NCBI RefSeq assembly: GCF_900156545.1
Contig: NZ_FTNW01000007.1
Span: forward strand, 186,001-250,000
DNA: 64,000 bases
Direction of reading: 5' to 3'
From: Aquipseudomonas alcaligenes
GTDB lineage: Bacteria > Pseudomonadota > Gammaproteobacteria > Pseudomonadales > Pseudomonadaceae
The notes below the pieces were generated by a model, which saw only the letters and a program-made list of their open reading frames with translations, did no database searches and was not told the DNA's origin. Positions 1 to 9,785 of the stretch are shown here, in pieces. Numbering within the stretch: the first letter of the stretch is position 1; each line of letters begins with the position of its first letter. The position numbers and the translations under genes are program-made.

Positions 1-1071
1 CAGCGTGCGCGGCAGCTGGCCCGGCAGTTTCGTTCCTATCTGCGTGGCGCGCCGAGTGAGGCGGTGGCCGATCCCGAGCATCCGCGCTGGCTCGGCGCGC
101 TGCTGGCCTTCGCCTACCCCGACCGGGTGGCGCGCCAGCGCAAGGCCGGCGGTGCGGACTATCGCCTGGCCAATGGCCGCGCCGCGCAGTTCGGCGAGGC
201 GGATGCGCTGATGAAGCACGAATGGCTGGTGATCGCCGACCTCGGCAGCCGCCAGGGCCAGCGCGAGGAGCGTATCTACCTGGCGGCCGACCTCGATCCG
301 GCGCTGTTCGACGCGGTACTCGCCGAGCAGGTGAGCCTGCGCGAAGAACTGGAGTGGGACGAGCGCGAGGGCGTGCTGCGCGCCGAACGGCAGCGCCGGG
401 TCGGCGAGCTGGTGCTCAGTCGCGAGGCATTGACAGGGTTGGACGAGCTCGCACGCAGCCGCGCGCTGCTCGGTCTGGTGCGGCGCAAGGGGCTGGAGTT
501 GCTGCCCTGGACGCCGGAGCTGCGCCAGTGGCAGGCGCGGGTGGCGCTGCTGCGCCGCCTCGACCTAGAGCAGCGGGGCGACAGCGAATGGCCGGACCTG
601 AGTGACGCCGCGTTGCTGGCGACCCTGGAAGACTGGCTGCTGCCGTACCTGGGCAAGGTCAGCCGGCTCAGCCATTTCGCCAATCTGGACCTGCCGGGCA
701 TCCTCGCCGGTCAGTTGCCCTGGCCGCTGCCGCAGCGCCTGGACGAGCTGGCGCCGAAGCACCTGCAAGTGCCTTCCGGTTCGCGTATCGCCATCGATTA
801 TGCCGAGTCGCCGCCGGTGCTGGCAGTGCGCCTGCAGGAGCTGTTCGGCCTGGCGGCCACGCCGCGCATCGCCGGTGGCCGCCAGGGCGTGTTGCTGCAC
901 CTGCTGTCGCCGGCGCGCCGGCCGGTGCAGGTGACCCAGGACCTGGCGAGCTTCTGGGCCAACACCTATGCCGAGGTGAAGAAGGACCTGAAGGGGCGCT
1001 ACCCCAAGCACTACTGGCCGGACGACCCGCTGGTGGCCGAGCCGACCGCCCGCGCCAAGCCTCGAAAATAG
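1..1071 (+). CDS. hrpB: ATP-dependent helicase HrpB, C-terminal part (5' end outside window)
   Basis: The frame is open from base 1 to the TAG at 1069-1071, so the start and the helicase core lie outside the window. What remains is the family-specific C-terminal region of the DEAH-box helicase HrpB. It begins with the helical stretch QRARQLARQF, continues with a RLANGRAAQF-like segment typical of the HrpB accessory domain, and ends with the ASFWANTYAEVKKDLKGRYP block followed by a HYWPDDP tail that marks HrpB C-termini. HrpB is a putative RNA helicase of poorly defined cellular role. The gene converges on the chemoreceptor gene, with only 15 bases between the stops and no obvious terminator. 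Family identity is firm; the missing N-terminus cannot be judged here. Confidence 0.9.
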   Translation, partial: QRARQLARQFRSYLRGAPSEAVADPEHPRWLGALLAFAYPDRVARQRKAGGADYRLANGRAAQFGEADALMKHEWLVIADLGSRQGQREERIYLAADLDPALFDAVLAEQVSLREELEWDEREGVLRAERQRRVGELVLSREALTGLDELARSRALLGLVRRKGLELLPWTPELRQWQARVALLRRLDLEQRGDSEWPDLSDAALLATLEDWLLPYLGKVSRLSHFANLDLPGILAGQLPWPLPQRLDELAPKHLQVPSGSRIAIDYAESPPVLAVRLQELFGLAATPRIAGGRQGVLLHLLSPARRPVQVTQDLASFWANTYAEVKKDLKGRYPKHYWPDDPLVAEPTARAKPRK

Positions 1072-1086
1072 AGGCCTGGCGCGCGT

Positions 1087-2652
1087 TCAACGATTGAAGC
1101 GCTCAACCAGGGCGCGCAGGTCGGCCGCGACCTGTTCCAGCTCCACGGCGCGGCTAACGGTTGAGCGCGCATTGTCTGCCGTCTGCTCCATGGTGGCGGC
1201 GACATTGTTGGTCTGTTGGGAGATATCTTCGGAAACCAGTGCCTGCTGTTCCGAGGCTGCAGCCATCTGCAGGCTCATGGCGCCGATGCGATCGACCGCT
1301 TGCCGAATGCCCTGCAGGGCGCCACGGGTGTTGACCACCTGCTGCAGACCGCTGTCGGCTTCATGCATGCCGAGACGGGCAACCGAGACGGCCTCGTCGG
1401 CACCTGCCTTGAGTGTTTGAATCACACACTGGATTTGCTGAGTCGATTCGCGAGTCTTGCTGGCGAGCGAGCGGACTTCGTCGGCCACCACCGCAAAGCC
1501 TCTGCCCTGTTCGCCGGCGCGCGCTGCCTCGATGGCGGCATTGAGGGCTAGCAGGTTGGTTTGCTCGGCGATGCTCTGGATGATTTCCGCGGCCGACATG
1601 ATCTGCTGCGTTTCCCCGGCCAGCGTATCGACGGCCGAGCCGATTTTCGTCACGGTCGTTGCCAGTGACTCGATAGCTCCAAGCGTGCTCTCGGCAACCC
1701 GGTCGCCCTGCTCGGCCAGAGTGCTGGCGGCCTGCGCTTCGCTGGCTGTTTGCTGAACGTTGCCCGCGACCTCGGCAATGGAGGCGGCCATCTCGGTCAT
1801 GGTGGCGGCCGTCAGATCTGTCTCGGCCCTCTGTGCAAGCAGTGCGCGCTCGGTCTGACTGGACAGGTTCGAGGCATTCGCTGCCGACTCTGCCACGCGG
1901 CTGGCCAGGTCGCTCAGGCGCGTCAAGGCGGTGCGCAGGCGCGCATCCTCGCTGATCAGCAGCATGTCCAGCTGCGCCGCGGCTCCCTGTGCCTCGCTGT
2001 AGACCTGCGCGCTGATCGGGTCGGCGAAGGCATTGGGGTTCTTGCCGACGATCCTGCTGAGTGTCGATTCCAGTTGGCGTCTGGAACTTAGGCCGACACC
2101 GAGTATCAGCGTGGCGGTCAGCCCTCCGGCAATCCAGGGCGTGCTCGTCCCGATGGCCGTGATAGCCAGTGCTGCAGCGGCAACGGGCAGGGCGAATGAC
2201 CAAGCGTGGTGGGCCAGTCGACGTGTCGTCGGGATGGGGTTCTGGCCCTCACGGATACGCTCATAGAGGCTTTGCGCCCGTGCCACCTGCTCGCGGGTCG
2301 GCTTGACCCGCACGGACTCGTAGCCCACGACGCGGCCATTATCGAGAATGGGCGTGACGTAAGCACTGACCCAGTAGTAGTCGCCGTTCTTGCAGCGGTT
2401 CTTGACCACGCCCATCCAGCTCTTGCCGGCCCGCAGGTAGCCCCACATCACCGCAAAAACGGCGGCAGGCATGTCCGGGTGGCGGACCAGGTTGTGTGGG
2501 CTTCCCAGTAGTTCCTCTTCGGTGTACCCGCTGATTCTGACGAACTCGCTGTTGCAATAGGTGATGTTTCCCGCGGCATCCGTGGCGGAGATCAGGCGTT
2601 GGTCGTGGGCAAAGGTCTGCTCGACGTTGGTGACGGGGCGGCGCATTTTCAT
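1087..2652 (-). CDS. Aer-like PAS-domain methyl-accepting chemotaxis protein
   Basis: About 521 residues. The N-terminal PAS domain (roughly residues 10-125) has the Aer signature NLVRHPDMP and the [16 protein letters not shown] block, consistent with an FAD- or redox-sensing energy-taxis receptor. A hydrophobic hairpin (about residues 155-195) anchors it to the inner membrane without a periplasmic domain. The C-terminal signalling domain contains the conserved hairpin tip [20 protein letters not shown] that contacts CheA and CheW. There is no C-terminal CheR/CheB-binding pentapeptide; the protein ends VERFNR. I chose the ATG at 2652 ([12 protein letters not shown]) because homologues begin just before the PAS domain. 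The frame could also open at ATG 2661 or at TTG 2685, where the codon lies inside a hairpin. The sensed ligand is not known from sequence. Confidence 0.88.
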   Translation of the reverse strand: MKMRRPVTNVEQTFAHDQRLISATDAAGNITYCNSEFVRISGYTEEELLGSPHNLVRHPDMPAAVFAVMWGYLRAGKSWMGVVKNRCKNGDYYWVSAYVTPILDNGRVVGYESVRVKPTREQVARAQSLYERIREGQNPIPTTRRLAHHAWSFALPVAAAALAITAIGTSTPWIAGGLTATLILGVGLSSRRQLESTLSRIVGKNPNAFADPISAQVYSEAQGAAAQLDMLLISEDARLRTALTRLSDLASRVAESAANASNLSSQTERALLAQRAETDLTAATMTEMAASIAEVAGNVQQTASEAQAASTLAEQGDRVAESTLGAIESLATTVTKIGSAVDTLAGETQQIMSAAEIIQSIAEQTNLLALNAAIEAARAGEQGRGFAVVADEVRSLASKTRESTQQIQCVIQTLKAGADEAVSVARLGMHEADSGLQQVVNTRGALQGIRQAVDRIGAMSLQMAAASEQQALVSEDISQQTNNVAATMEQTADNARSTVSRAVELEQVAADLRALVERFNR

Positions 2653-2982
2653 GGATTGCATTTCTCTGGCCCTTTGGATGGCCAAAGGGCATACGTCTGC
2701 TCCCGGAGTCTCTTCCGGGGCATTGGGGGTTCTATGGGGTTCAGCTGTCGCAGAGCCCGCGCGGCGCTGCAGAAAATCTGGGATAGGGCGATAGAGGGCG
2801 TTATTGTTTTTTGATGATTCGCATGCGCCTGATGGGGCGCATCTATGGCTAGCTATTATTTTGACGTCACTTTTTTGGATGTCTAGTGGCTATCTGCTAT
2901 TGCCGATAGGTGGCCCGCTGGCGAGCTTTCGGCGCTTTTTGCCGCGGGCTGCTCAGGCGTCGCGCATGGGGCGGCGGAGCGG
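2653..2982. other. Intergenic region with chemoreceptor upstream sequence and small inverted repeats
   Basis: About 330 bases lie between the chemoreceptor start and the stop of the upstream binding-protein gene. The centre (2800-2890) is visibly less GC-rich than the surroundings. I see a TGACGTCA palindrome at 2862-2869 and an inverted repeat ATGCGCC/GGCGCAT (2823-2842). I could not find a convincing sigma-28 or sigma-70 promoter for the chemoreceptor, although one must lie here or upstream. No coding region is supported. Confidence 0.4.
2669..2690 (-). promoter_or_regulatory. Hairpin in the chemoreceptor mRNA leader
   Basis: A perfect 9-bp stem (GCCCTTTGG with CCAAAGGGC) closes a 4-base loop. 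On the transcript it ends about 16 bases before the chosen start at 2652, just upstream of the weak AGAGAA ribosome-binding candidate. It is not followed by a T-run, so it is not an obvious terminator. It may affect translation or mRNA stability; that is inference. Confidence 0.4.
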
Positions 2983-3711
2983 CTAGTCCAGTTGCAAGGG
3001 TTCGCCCGCTGCCTGAAGCGCCGCGTAGGCGCTGTCCAGATCGTCCAGCAAGCGCTGGCTGCCCTCGGCATGACGCGAGGCAATCAGGCGCAGTTGCATG
3101 GTCTGCAGGATGGTATAGGGCAGAGGTGACAGCCCCAGCTCCTTGCGCACCTGTTCGACGGGAGCCTGGTAGTCGAGCAGATAGTCGCCCCGTTTGCGCA
3201 GCAGCATGGCCAGCGCCGAGGCATGGGTACTGGTGCGATGGATACCGATTCCCAGCGTGGTGTCGGTGATCAGTTCGCTGGCCGGTTTCCAGTAGCTGTA
3301 GCCGCTGATCACAATCAGCCCCCGCCCTCTGAGGCCCTCCGGTAGGACCGGTCTGGGTGTGTCCGCGCGGTGGTAGAGGGCCAGGCTGATCTCGCCCATG
3401 GCCTGCCTGGCTTCGTGGGTATGGCCGAGCAGTTCGGTCTTGCCGCCGGCGCCGGGCCACAGCTGCACGCTGCCGTCGCGCAGGGCGGCATACAGCCGCG
3501 CGCCGGGCAGTGAGCGGTAATGGCCGCGGTAACCGGCATGGCGCAACAGGCGCTCGGTGAGCCCCAGGATGGAGCCGCGCGGCTTGCCATCGTCATCGGT
3601 CCAGGAGTAGGGCGGGAATTCGTAATAGCCGACGCTGACGGTCGGCTCGGCGGCCTGGGCGCCGGCGCAGCACAGCCACGCCAGCAGGGCAGGAAAAAGG
3701 AATCTGCGCAT
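2983..3711 (-). CDS. Periplasmic solute-binding protein, family 3-like
   Basis: 242 residues starting at MRRFLFPALLAW, with a clear signal peptide cut after CAGAQA. The mature start SVGYYEFPPYSW followed by GLTERLLRHAGY matches the SBP_bac_3 / amino-acid-binding fold as found in many orphan Pseudomonas proteins. The frame continues upstream to 3765, but that extension is charged and would precede the signal peptide, so the ATG at 3711 is preferred. No permease or ATPase gene is adjacent, so it is either an orphan receptor or not a transport protein. Its position upstream of, and on the same strand as, the Aer-like chemoreceptor could suggest a sensory link, but 330 bases separate them. The ligand is unknown. 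Confidence 0.7.
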   Translation of the reverse strand: MRRFLFPALLAWLCCAGAQAAEPTVSVGYYEFPPYSWTDDDGKPRGSILGLTERLLRHAGYRGHYRSLPGARLYAALRDGSVQLWPGAGGKTELLGHTHEARQAMGEISLALYHRADTPRPVLPEGLRGRGLIVISGYSYWKPASELITDTTLGIGIHRTSTHASALAMLLRKRGDYLLDYQAPVEQVRKELGLSPLPYTILQTMQLRLIASRHAEGSQRLLDDLDSAYAALQAAGEPLQLD

Positions 3712-3894
3712 CGGTGCGGCTCGGGCCGTCTTGTTGTTCGTTTGGGGCCGAGCATGGCGATGCACTGGCGCTTTGTCCAGAGCCTTGAGGTATAGCGCTT
3801 CAGCGTTCGGCCGCTTGCCGGCGGCCCGTCCGTGGGCGGGGGCTTGGGCCGCGCGGTGGTGACCGGGCTGGCCGCTTGCCGGGGCGGCGACAGG

Positions 3895-4329
3895 TCAGTG
3901 TGCGTGCGGCTCGATATACAGCTCGTAGACCAGCTCGGTGTCCCAGTAGGCCGCCTCGATCTTGTGTCCGTCGAGGTCGCGGACAAAGCAGCCGTAGTAC
4001 GGCTCGCCATAGTGCGGGCGCGGACCGGGCGGGCCGTCAGCGCTGGCGCCGGCCTCCAGAGCGGCGTCGTAGAAGGCGTGCACGGCCTGCTTGTCCGGGG
4101 CGACGAAGCCGAAGTGAGTGCCGTTGCCGACATTCGCCGGCTGACCATCGATCGGCGTCTGCACCCAGAACTCCGGGTATTCACGGCCCCAGGCGACGGC
4201 GCCGGGGTGTTCGAGGACGCGCTTGCAGCCGAGGGTCGCCAGGACCTTGTCGTAGAAGGCCACGGCCCGCTCGAACTGATTGGTGCCGATGGAGACGTGC
4301 GAGAGGATGCTCGGATTCTGTTCGGGCAT
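3895..4329 (-). CDS. VOC family protein (glyoxalase/dioxygenase fold)
   Basis: 144 residues with the two beta-alpha-beta-beta-beta modules of the vicinal-oxygen-chelate superfamily. The first module starts ILSHVSIGTNQFERAVAFYDKVL and the second has GFVAPDKQAVHAFYDAALEAG and ends CFVRDLDGHKIEAAYW. Candidate metal ligands are the His in LSHVSIG and the Glu in KIEAAYW. Proteins of this exact type are usually annotated as glyoxalase or bleomycin-resistance-like without a known substrate. It is a single-gene unit: 69 bases separate its start from the stop of the next minus-strand gene. A role in detoxification is plausible but not shown. Confidence 0.82.
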   Translation of the reverse strand: MPEQNPSILSHVSIGTNQFERAVAFYDKVLATLGCKRVLEHPGAVAWGREYPEFWVQTPIDGQPANVGNGTHFGFVAPDKQAVHAFYDAALEAGASADGPPGPRPHYGEPYYGCFVRDLDGHKIEAAYWDTELVYELYIEPHAH

Positions 4330-4398
4330 GGCGATCTTCCCTGGGGTTGCGGAAGTCCCAAGCCTAGCAAAGGCGCGGAGGATTTCCTGTCGAGCGGG

Positions 4399-5073
4399 TC
4401 AACTGCTGTGGCTGTCCTCGGTCGGCTGCTGGCTGCACAGCATGAAGCAGCGGAACAGCACCACGGTGGAGAACAACTGGAGGAAGCCGTTGACGATGTC
4501 CAGCAACAGGCTGCCGATCGCATCCGGCTGCTCGCCGAGCAGTTGCAGGGTCCAGTCATCCAGCAGCCACAGCGGCACGATCACCAGCAGCACGCAGGCC
4601 AGCAGCGACCAGAAGTGGCCGATGCTGAGCAGGAAGCTCTCGCGCATCGCCGGCAGCGGTGCCAGGCCGCGCAGTACCAGCAGGTATTCGGAGAAGGCCA
4701 GCTTGACCATCAGGTACAGGGCTACCGGCAGAAACAGCGCGCCACCGAGCATGATCAGCAGGGTACTCAGTCCGGCTAGCACTGCGAACGACGGCCACAG
4801 CGGCAGCGCGGCGGCCAGCAGGTTGCGGGTAGCCGGGCGCTGGCCCTGGCTGCGCGCGTCGAGGAAGAGGATCAGCGCGGCGCTGTATAGCGGGTAGAAG
4901 AACAGCCCGACCAGCAGCTCGTAGGCGGGTGAATGGTCCGTATCGACCAGGCCCGCGACGACCGCGCGCGCCAGGCATTCAGCGGCGATCAGCGGCAGAC
5001 ACAGCGGGGCGATACCGGGCAGGTTACGGCTGAAGAAATGGAAGGCATCGCGCAGAACGGTCAACGGATTCAT
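4399..5073 (-). CDS. YciC-like multi-spanning inner-membrane protein
   Basis: 224 residues with about five to six hydrophobic segments, including the stretches LLVGLFFYPLYSAALILFL, FAVLAGLSTLLIMLGGALFL and LLACVLLVIVPLWLL. The N-terminus MNPLTVLRDAFHFFSRNL resembles the UPF0259/YciC family found in many Pseudomonas genomes. No catalytic motif is visible and the function is unknown. It is divergent from the NYN-domain gene, with the two starts 108 bases apart. Confidence 0.65.
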   Translation of the reverse strand: MNPLTVLRDAFHFFSRNLPGIAPLCLPLIAAECLARAVVAGLVDTDHSPAYELLVGLFFYPLYSAALILFLDARSQGQRPATRNLLAAALPLWPSFAVLAGLSTLLIMLGGALFLPVALYLMVKLAFSEYLLVLRGLAPLPAMRESFLLSIGHFWSLLACVLLVIVPLWLLDDWTLQLLGEQPDAIGSLLLDIVNGFLQLFSTVVLFRCFMLCSQQPTEDSHSS

Positions 5074-5181
5074 CGGCAGGCATCGCGGCAGTACTACATG
5101 TCCTCACTTTAGCCGATGGCCGGGGGCGACGAACATGCCGGTCTTTCGCATAATGCCGCTCCCTTGTTGCCAGGCTGCACT

Positions 5182-5661
5182 GTGAAGAAGATCGCCCTGT
5201 TCGCCGATGTGCAGAACCTTTACTACACCGTGCGCCAGGCTCATGGCTGCCACTTTCACTATGCCGAGCTGTGGCGCCAGGTGGCGGCGCAGGGCGAGAT
5301 CATCGAGGCGCGCGCCTATGCCATCGACCGTGGCGACGCCAAGCAGCGCCAGTTCCAGCAGATCCTGCGCAACCTCGGTTTCGAGGTACTGCTCAAGCCC
5401 TATATCCAGCGCAGCGACGGCTCGGCCAAGGGCGACTGGGATGTCGGCATCGCCCTGGATGTGATGGATGCCGCCGAGCGGGTGGACGAAGTGGTGCTGG
5501 CCTCCGGCGACGGCGATTTCGACCTGCTGCTGCAGCGCGCCCGCGCCCGTCATGGGGTGGCCTGCTGTGTGTATGGCGTCGAGGGCCTCACCGCGCATTC
5601 CCTGATCCGCGCCGCCGACCGCTTTGTGCCGGTCGAGGGTGCGCTGCTGTTGAAGAACTGA
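5182..5661 (+). CDS. NYN domain (LabA/DUF88 family) putative ribonuclease
   Basis: 159 residues from a GTG start (KKIALFADVQNLYY). An in-frame ATG at 5116 would add a non-conserved GC-rich extension. The PIN-like NYN fold is shown by its acidic residues: D and N in FADVQN, D in KGDWDVGIALD, and the pair in SGDGDFDLL. These form the metal site of the family, which is thought to act as RNase or RNA-binding protein. A CATAAT -10-like element lies at 5149-5154. The next gene, a DEDDh exonuclease, starts 9 bases after its stop, so the two form a likely two-gene operon. The substrate is unknown. Confidence 0.85.
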   Translation: MKKIALFADVQNLYYTVRQAHGCHFHYAELWRQVAAQGEIIEARAYAIDRGDAKQRQFQQILRNLGFEVLLKPYIQRSDGSAKGDWDVGIALDVMDAAERVDEVVLASGDGDFDLLLQRARARHGVACCVYGVEGLTAHSLIRAADRFVPVEGALLLKN

Positions 5662-5670
5662 GGACAACCG

Positions 5671-6276
5671 ATGCCAGATCGCATCGCCGTGATCGACTTT
5701 GAAACCACCGGCATGTCGCCGGCCCAGGGCGCGCGACCGACCGAAATCGGCGTGGCCATGATCGAGGGCGGACGCATCGTCGCGCGCTACCAGAGCCTGA
5801 TGTATGCCGGTGCCTGGGTGCCGCCCTTCATCGAACAGCTCACCGGCATCAGCAACGCCATGGTGCGCAGCGCGCCGCCGGTGGCGCAGGTGATGGCGGA
5901 GGCCGCCGAGTTCATCGGCGAGGCGCCGCTGCTGGCGCACAACGCCGCGTTCGACAGCAAGTTCTGGGATGCCGAGCTGGGCCTTCTGGGGCGTCGCCGC
6001 AACCGTGACTTCGCCTGTTCGCTGCTGCTGTCGCGGCGCCTGCTGCCGGAGGCGCCGAGCCACAAGCTGGGCAACCTCAACAGCTGGGTCGGGCTGCCCA
6101 GCACCGGCCAGGCCCACCGCGCGCTGGCCGATGCCGAGATGGCGGCCAACCTGACGCTGCACCTGCAGGCGTTGCTGTGGGAGCGCCACGACATCCGCGC
6201 TGATCACGACTACCTGTGCGGGCTGCAAAAGCTCTCGGCGGCCAAGGTGCGGGCGTTGCTGCGGGCTAGCGTGTAG
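5671..6276 (+). CDS. DnaQ-type 3'-5' exonuclease (DEDDh)
   Basis: 201 residues. The DEDDh exonuclease motifs are all present: VIDFETTG (motif I, D and E), HNAAFDSKFWD (motif II) and HRALADAE (motif III, catalytic His and Asp). It resembles stand-alone epsilon-like exonucleases of Pseudomonas rather than the replicative DnaQ, because the polymerase-binding C-terminal tail is not evident. The gene follows the NYN gene by 9 bases, suggesting joint expression of two nucleic-acid-processing enzymes. A REP-like element begins 5 bases after its stop. Confidence 0.87.
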   Translation: MPDRIAVIDFETTGMSPAQGARPTEIGVAMIEGGRIVARYQSLMYAGAWVPPFIEQLTGISNAMVRSAPPVAQVMAEAAEFIGEAPLLAHNAAFDSKFWDAELGLLGRRRNRDFACSLLLSRRLLPEAPSHKLGNLNSWVGLPSTGQAHRALADAEMAANLTLHLQALLWERHDIRADHDYLCGLQKLSAAKVRALLRASV

Positions 6277-6280
6277 GCAG

Positions 6281-6397
6281 CTCCCCTCTCCCTGTGGGAG
6301 AGGGGCCGGGGGTGAGGGGCTTCCGGGCCACTTCGAGTCGCTTATAGCGCCCTCACCCTACGCGGGCCGCCCCAGCCCTCTCCCAAGGGGAGAGGGA
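6281..6397. repeat. REP-like dispersed palindromic element, copy 1
   Basis: Two hairpins, CCTCTCCCTGTGGGAGAGG near 6284-6303 and CCCTCTCCCAAGGGGAGAGGG near 6376-6396, flank the arms GGGGGTGAGGG and CCCTCACCC. The same arrangement recurs in reverse orientation at 18401-18516 and in degenerate form at 39676-39759. It fills the gap between the convergent exonuclease and prfC genes and may act there as a transcription terminator or mRNA stabiliser. Confidence 0.75.
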
Positions 6398-6403
6398 ACT
6401 GGG

Positions 6404-7987
<1,584 letters not shown>

Positions 7988-8518
7988 GGCGGAAAACCTG
8001 TCGACTCGGTCGTCGGAGTGTCAAAAAAGGCGGCGATTATACCGGTAAAGGCCGGCCCCTGTTCCCGTTTCGTCGCAGCCCTGTCGGGCCTGGTTTTGTG
8101 CAGCATTTCTGACGGTTTGTTGAGTATCGAAAACAATCAATCAGGCAGGCGACAACCGGGTGCAAAACAGCGGCAATTTTCGGTTGATATCGCGCAGTCA
8201 TGGTCCTAAAGTTCGCGCCCGAACGCTCATGCTGGAAACGATCCATCCGGCTCAAGTACTGACGACGAGAGACTCGGAGTCCCTTGCAGAACCACCCTGG
8301 CGTTGTTGCTCCGCCTTGCCGTAGTCGGTCTACTGGCTGCGGCGAAGCGTCTAGCCATGATGATTCTGCAAGGGCCTCCGGTGCTGTGCGCAGCAGCTCG
8401 GCGACATGCCTTGGGAAGTAGGCGAACCAAAGTGGGGAAACTGATCAGGCGTTCACGGCTCGAAAACAGAGCCACTCCCTCTTTTCTATAACGTGTTTTG
8501 CCATTTGGAGTCCCGAGC
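7988..8518. promoter_or_regulatory. Long divergent intergenic region between prfC and speC
   Basis: 531 bases with no supported gene. It must hold both promoters. The speC-proximal half is a candidate structured leader: a GGCTC/GAGCC hairpin (8457-8473) is followed by a pyrimidine-rich run including CTTTT about 45 bases before the speC ATG. The TATAA-like sequence CTATAAC near 8486-8492 could be a -10 box for a short transcript. A small open frame inside (8303-8491) has no ribosome-binding site or recognisable protein and I do not call it. Confidence 0.4.
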
Positions 8519-9682
8519 ATGTCGATCAAGGTCGAAGACTATTTCGCACCCGAAACTTTCAAGCGCATGAAGGCGTTTGCCGACCAGCAGGAAACCCCCT
8601 TCGTCGTCATCGACAAGCAGACCATCGCCGACTCCTACGATCAGCTGGTCAGCTGCTTCCCCTTCGCCAAGATCTACTACGCGGTGAAAGCCAACCCGGC
8701 CACCGAGATCACCGAGCTGCTGCGCGACAAGGGCTCGAACTTCGACATCGCCTCCATCTACGAGCTGGACAAGGTGATGAAGGCTGGCGTCGGCCCTGAG
8801 CGCATCAGCTACGGCAACACCATCAAGAAGGCCCGCGACATTCGCTACTTCTTTGACAAGGGTGTGCGCCTGTTCGCCACCGACTCCGAGGCCGACCTGC
8901 GCAACATCGCCAAGGCCGCCCCGGGTGCCAAGGTCTATGTGCGCATCCTCACCGAAGGTTCGACCAGCGCCGACTGGCCGCTGTCGCGCAAATTCGGCTG
9001 CAACCCGGACATGGCCCTTGACCTGCTGATCCTGGCCAAGCAGCTGGGCCTGGTGCCCTATGGCGTGTCCTTCCATGTTGGCAGCCAGCAGCGCGACATC
9101 GACGTGTGGGACGCCGCCATCGCCAAGGTCAAGGTGATCTTCGAGCGCCTCAAGGAAGAAGACGGCATCACCCTGCAGATGATCAACATGGGGGGCGGCT
9201 TCCCGGCCAACTACATCCAGCGCACCAACAGCCTGGAGACCTACGCCGAGGAGATCATCCGTTTCCTCAAGGAAGACTTCGGCGACGAGCTGCCGGAAAT
9301 CATCCTCGAGCCGGGCCGTTCGCTGATCGCCAACGCCGGCATCCTGGTCAGCGAAGTGGTGCTGGTGGCGCGCAAATCGCGTACCGCCGTGGAGCGCTGG
9401 GTCTACACCGACGTGGGCAAGTTCAGCGGCCTGATCGAAACCATGGACGAGTCGATCAAGTTCCCGATCTGGACCGAGAAGAAGGGCGAGGCCGAGGAAG
9501 TGGTGATCGCCGGCCCTACCTGCGACAGCGCCGACATCATGTACGAGAACTACAAGTACGGCCTGCCGCTCAACCTGGCTGCCGAGGATCGCCTGTACTG
9601 GCTGTCCACCGGTGCCTACACCACCAGCTACAGCGCGGTGGAATTCAACGGCTTCCCGCCGTTGAAGGCCTTCTATATCTGA
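8519..9682 (+). CDS. speC: Ornithine/lysine decarboxylase, fold type III (alanine-racemase-like)
   Basis: 387 residues, the length of the Pseudomonas SpeC-type enzyme. PLP-dependent decarboxylation of ornithine gives putrescine for polyamine synthesis. The PLP-binding lysine is K57 in YYAVKANP. Further family motifs are VSFHVGSQQ, NMGGGFPANY (phosphate-binding glycine loop), EPGRSLIANAG, and the C-terminal GPTCDSAD, which supplies the active-site Cys and Asp from the second subunit. The ATG at 8519 (MSIKVEDYF) is chosen over an upstream frame start at 8498. Substrate preference between ornithine and lysine cannot be decided by eye. A strong intrinsic terminator follows, so the gene is probably monocistronic. 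Confidence 0.9.
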   Translation: MSIKVEDYFAPETFKRMKAFADQQETPFVVIDKQTIADSYDQLVSCFPFAKIYYAVKANPATEITELLRDKGSNFDIASIYELDKVMKAGVGPERISYGNTIKKARDIRYFFDKGVRLFATDSEADLRNIAKAAPGAKVYVRILTEGSTSADWPLSRKFGCNPDMALDLLILAKQLGLVPYGVSFHVGSQQRDIDVWDAAIAKVKVIFERLKEEDGITLQMINMGGGFPANYIQRTNSLETYAEEIIRFLKEDFGDELPEIILEPGRSLIANAGILVSEVVLVARKSRTAVERWVYTDVGKFSGLIETMDESIKFPIWTEKKGEAEEVVIAGPTCDSADIMYENYKYGLPLNLAAEDRLYWLSTGAYTTSYSAVEFNGFPPLKAFYI

Positions 9683-9700
9683 GCCGCTGTGACGCAGACA

Positions 9701-9728
9701 GACCCCGCTTCGGCGGGGTCTTTCGTTT
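9701..9728 (+). terminator. Intrinsic terminator after speC
   Basis: An 8-bp perfect stem GACCCCGC/GCGGGGTC with a TTCG tetraloop, followed at once by TTTCGTTT. It begins 18 bases after the speC stop. Confidence 0.9.
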
Positions 9729-9785
9729 CTGTCGGGGCATCCACGCTGCCTTTCCCATCGCCCGACGGGGCTTTAAGCTGCAGAG

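Noticed and set aside
2862-2869. TGACGTCA palindrome as a regulator site
   Set aside because: An 8-bp palindrome is too short to distinguish from chance and is not at a mapped promoter.
8303-8491. Small plus-strand frame in the speC leader
   Set aside because: No ribosome-binding site, no recognisable product, and it overlaps the putative attenuator hairpin. A leader peptide cannot be excluded but is not supported.
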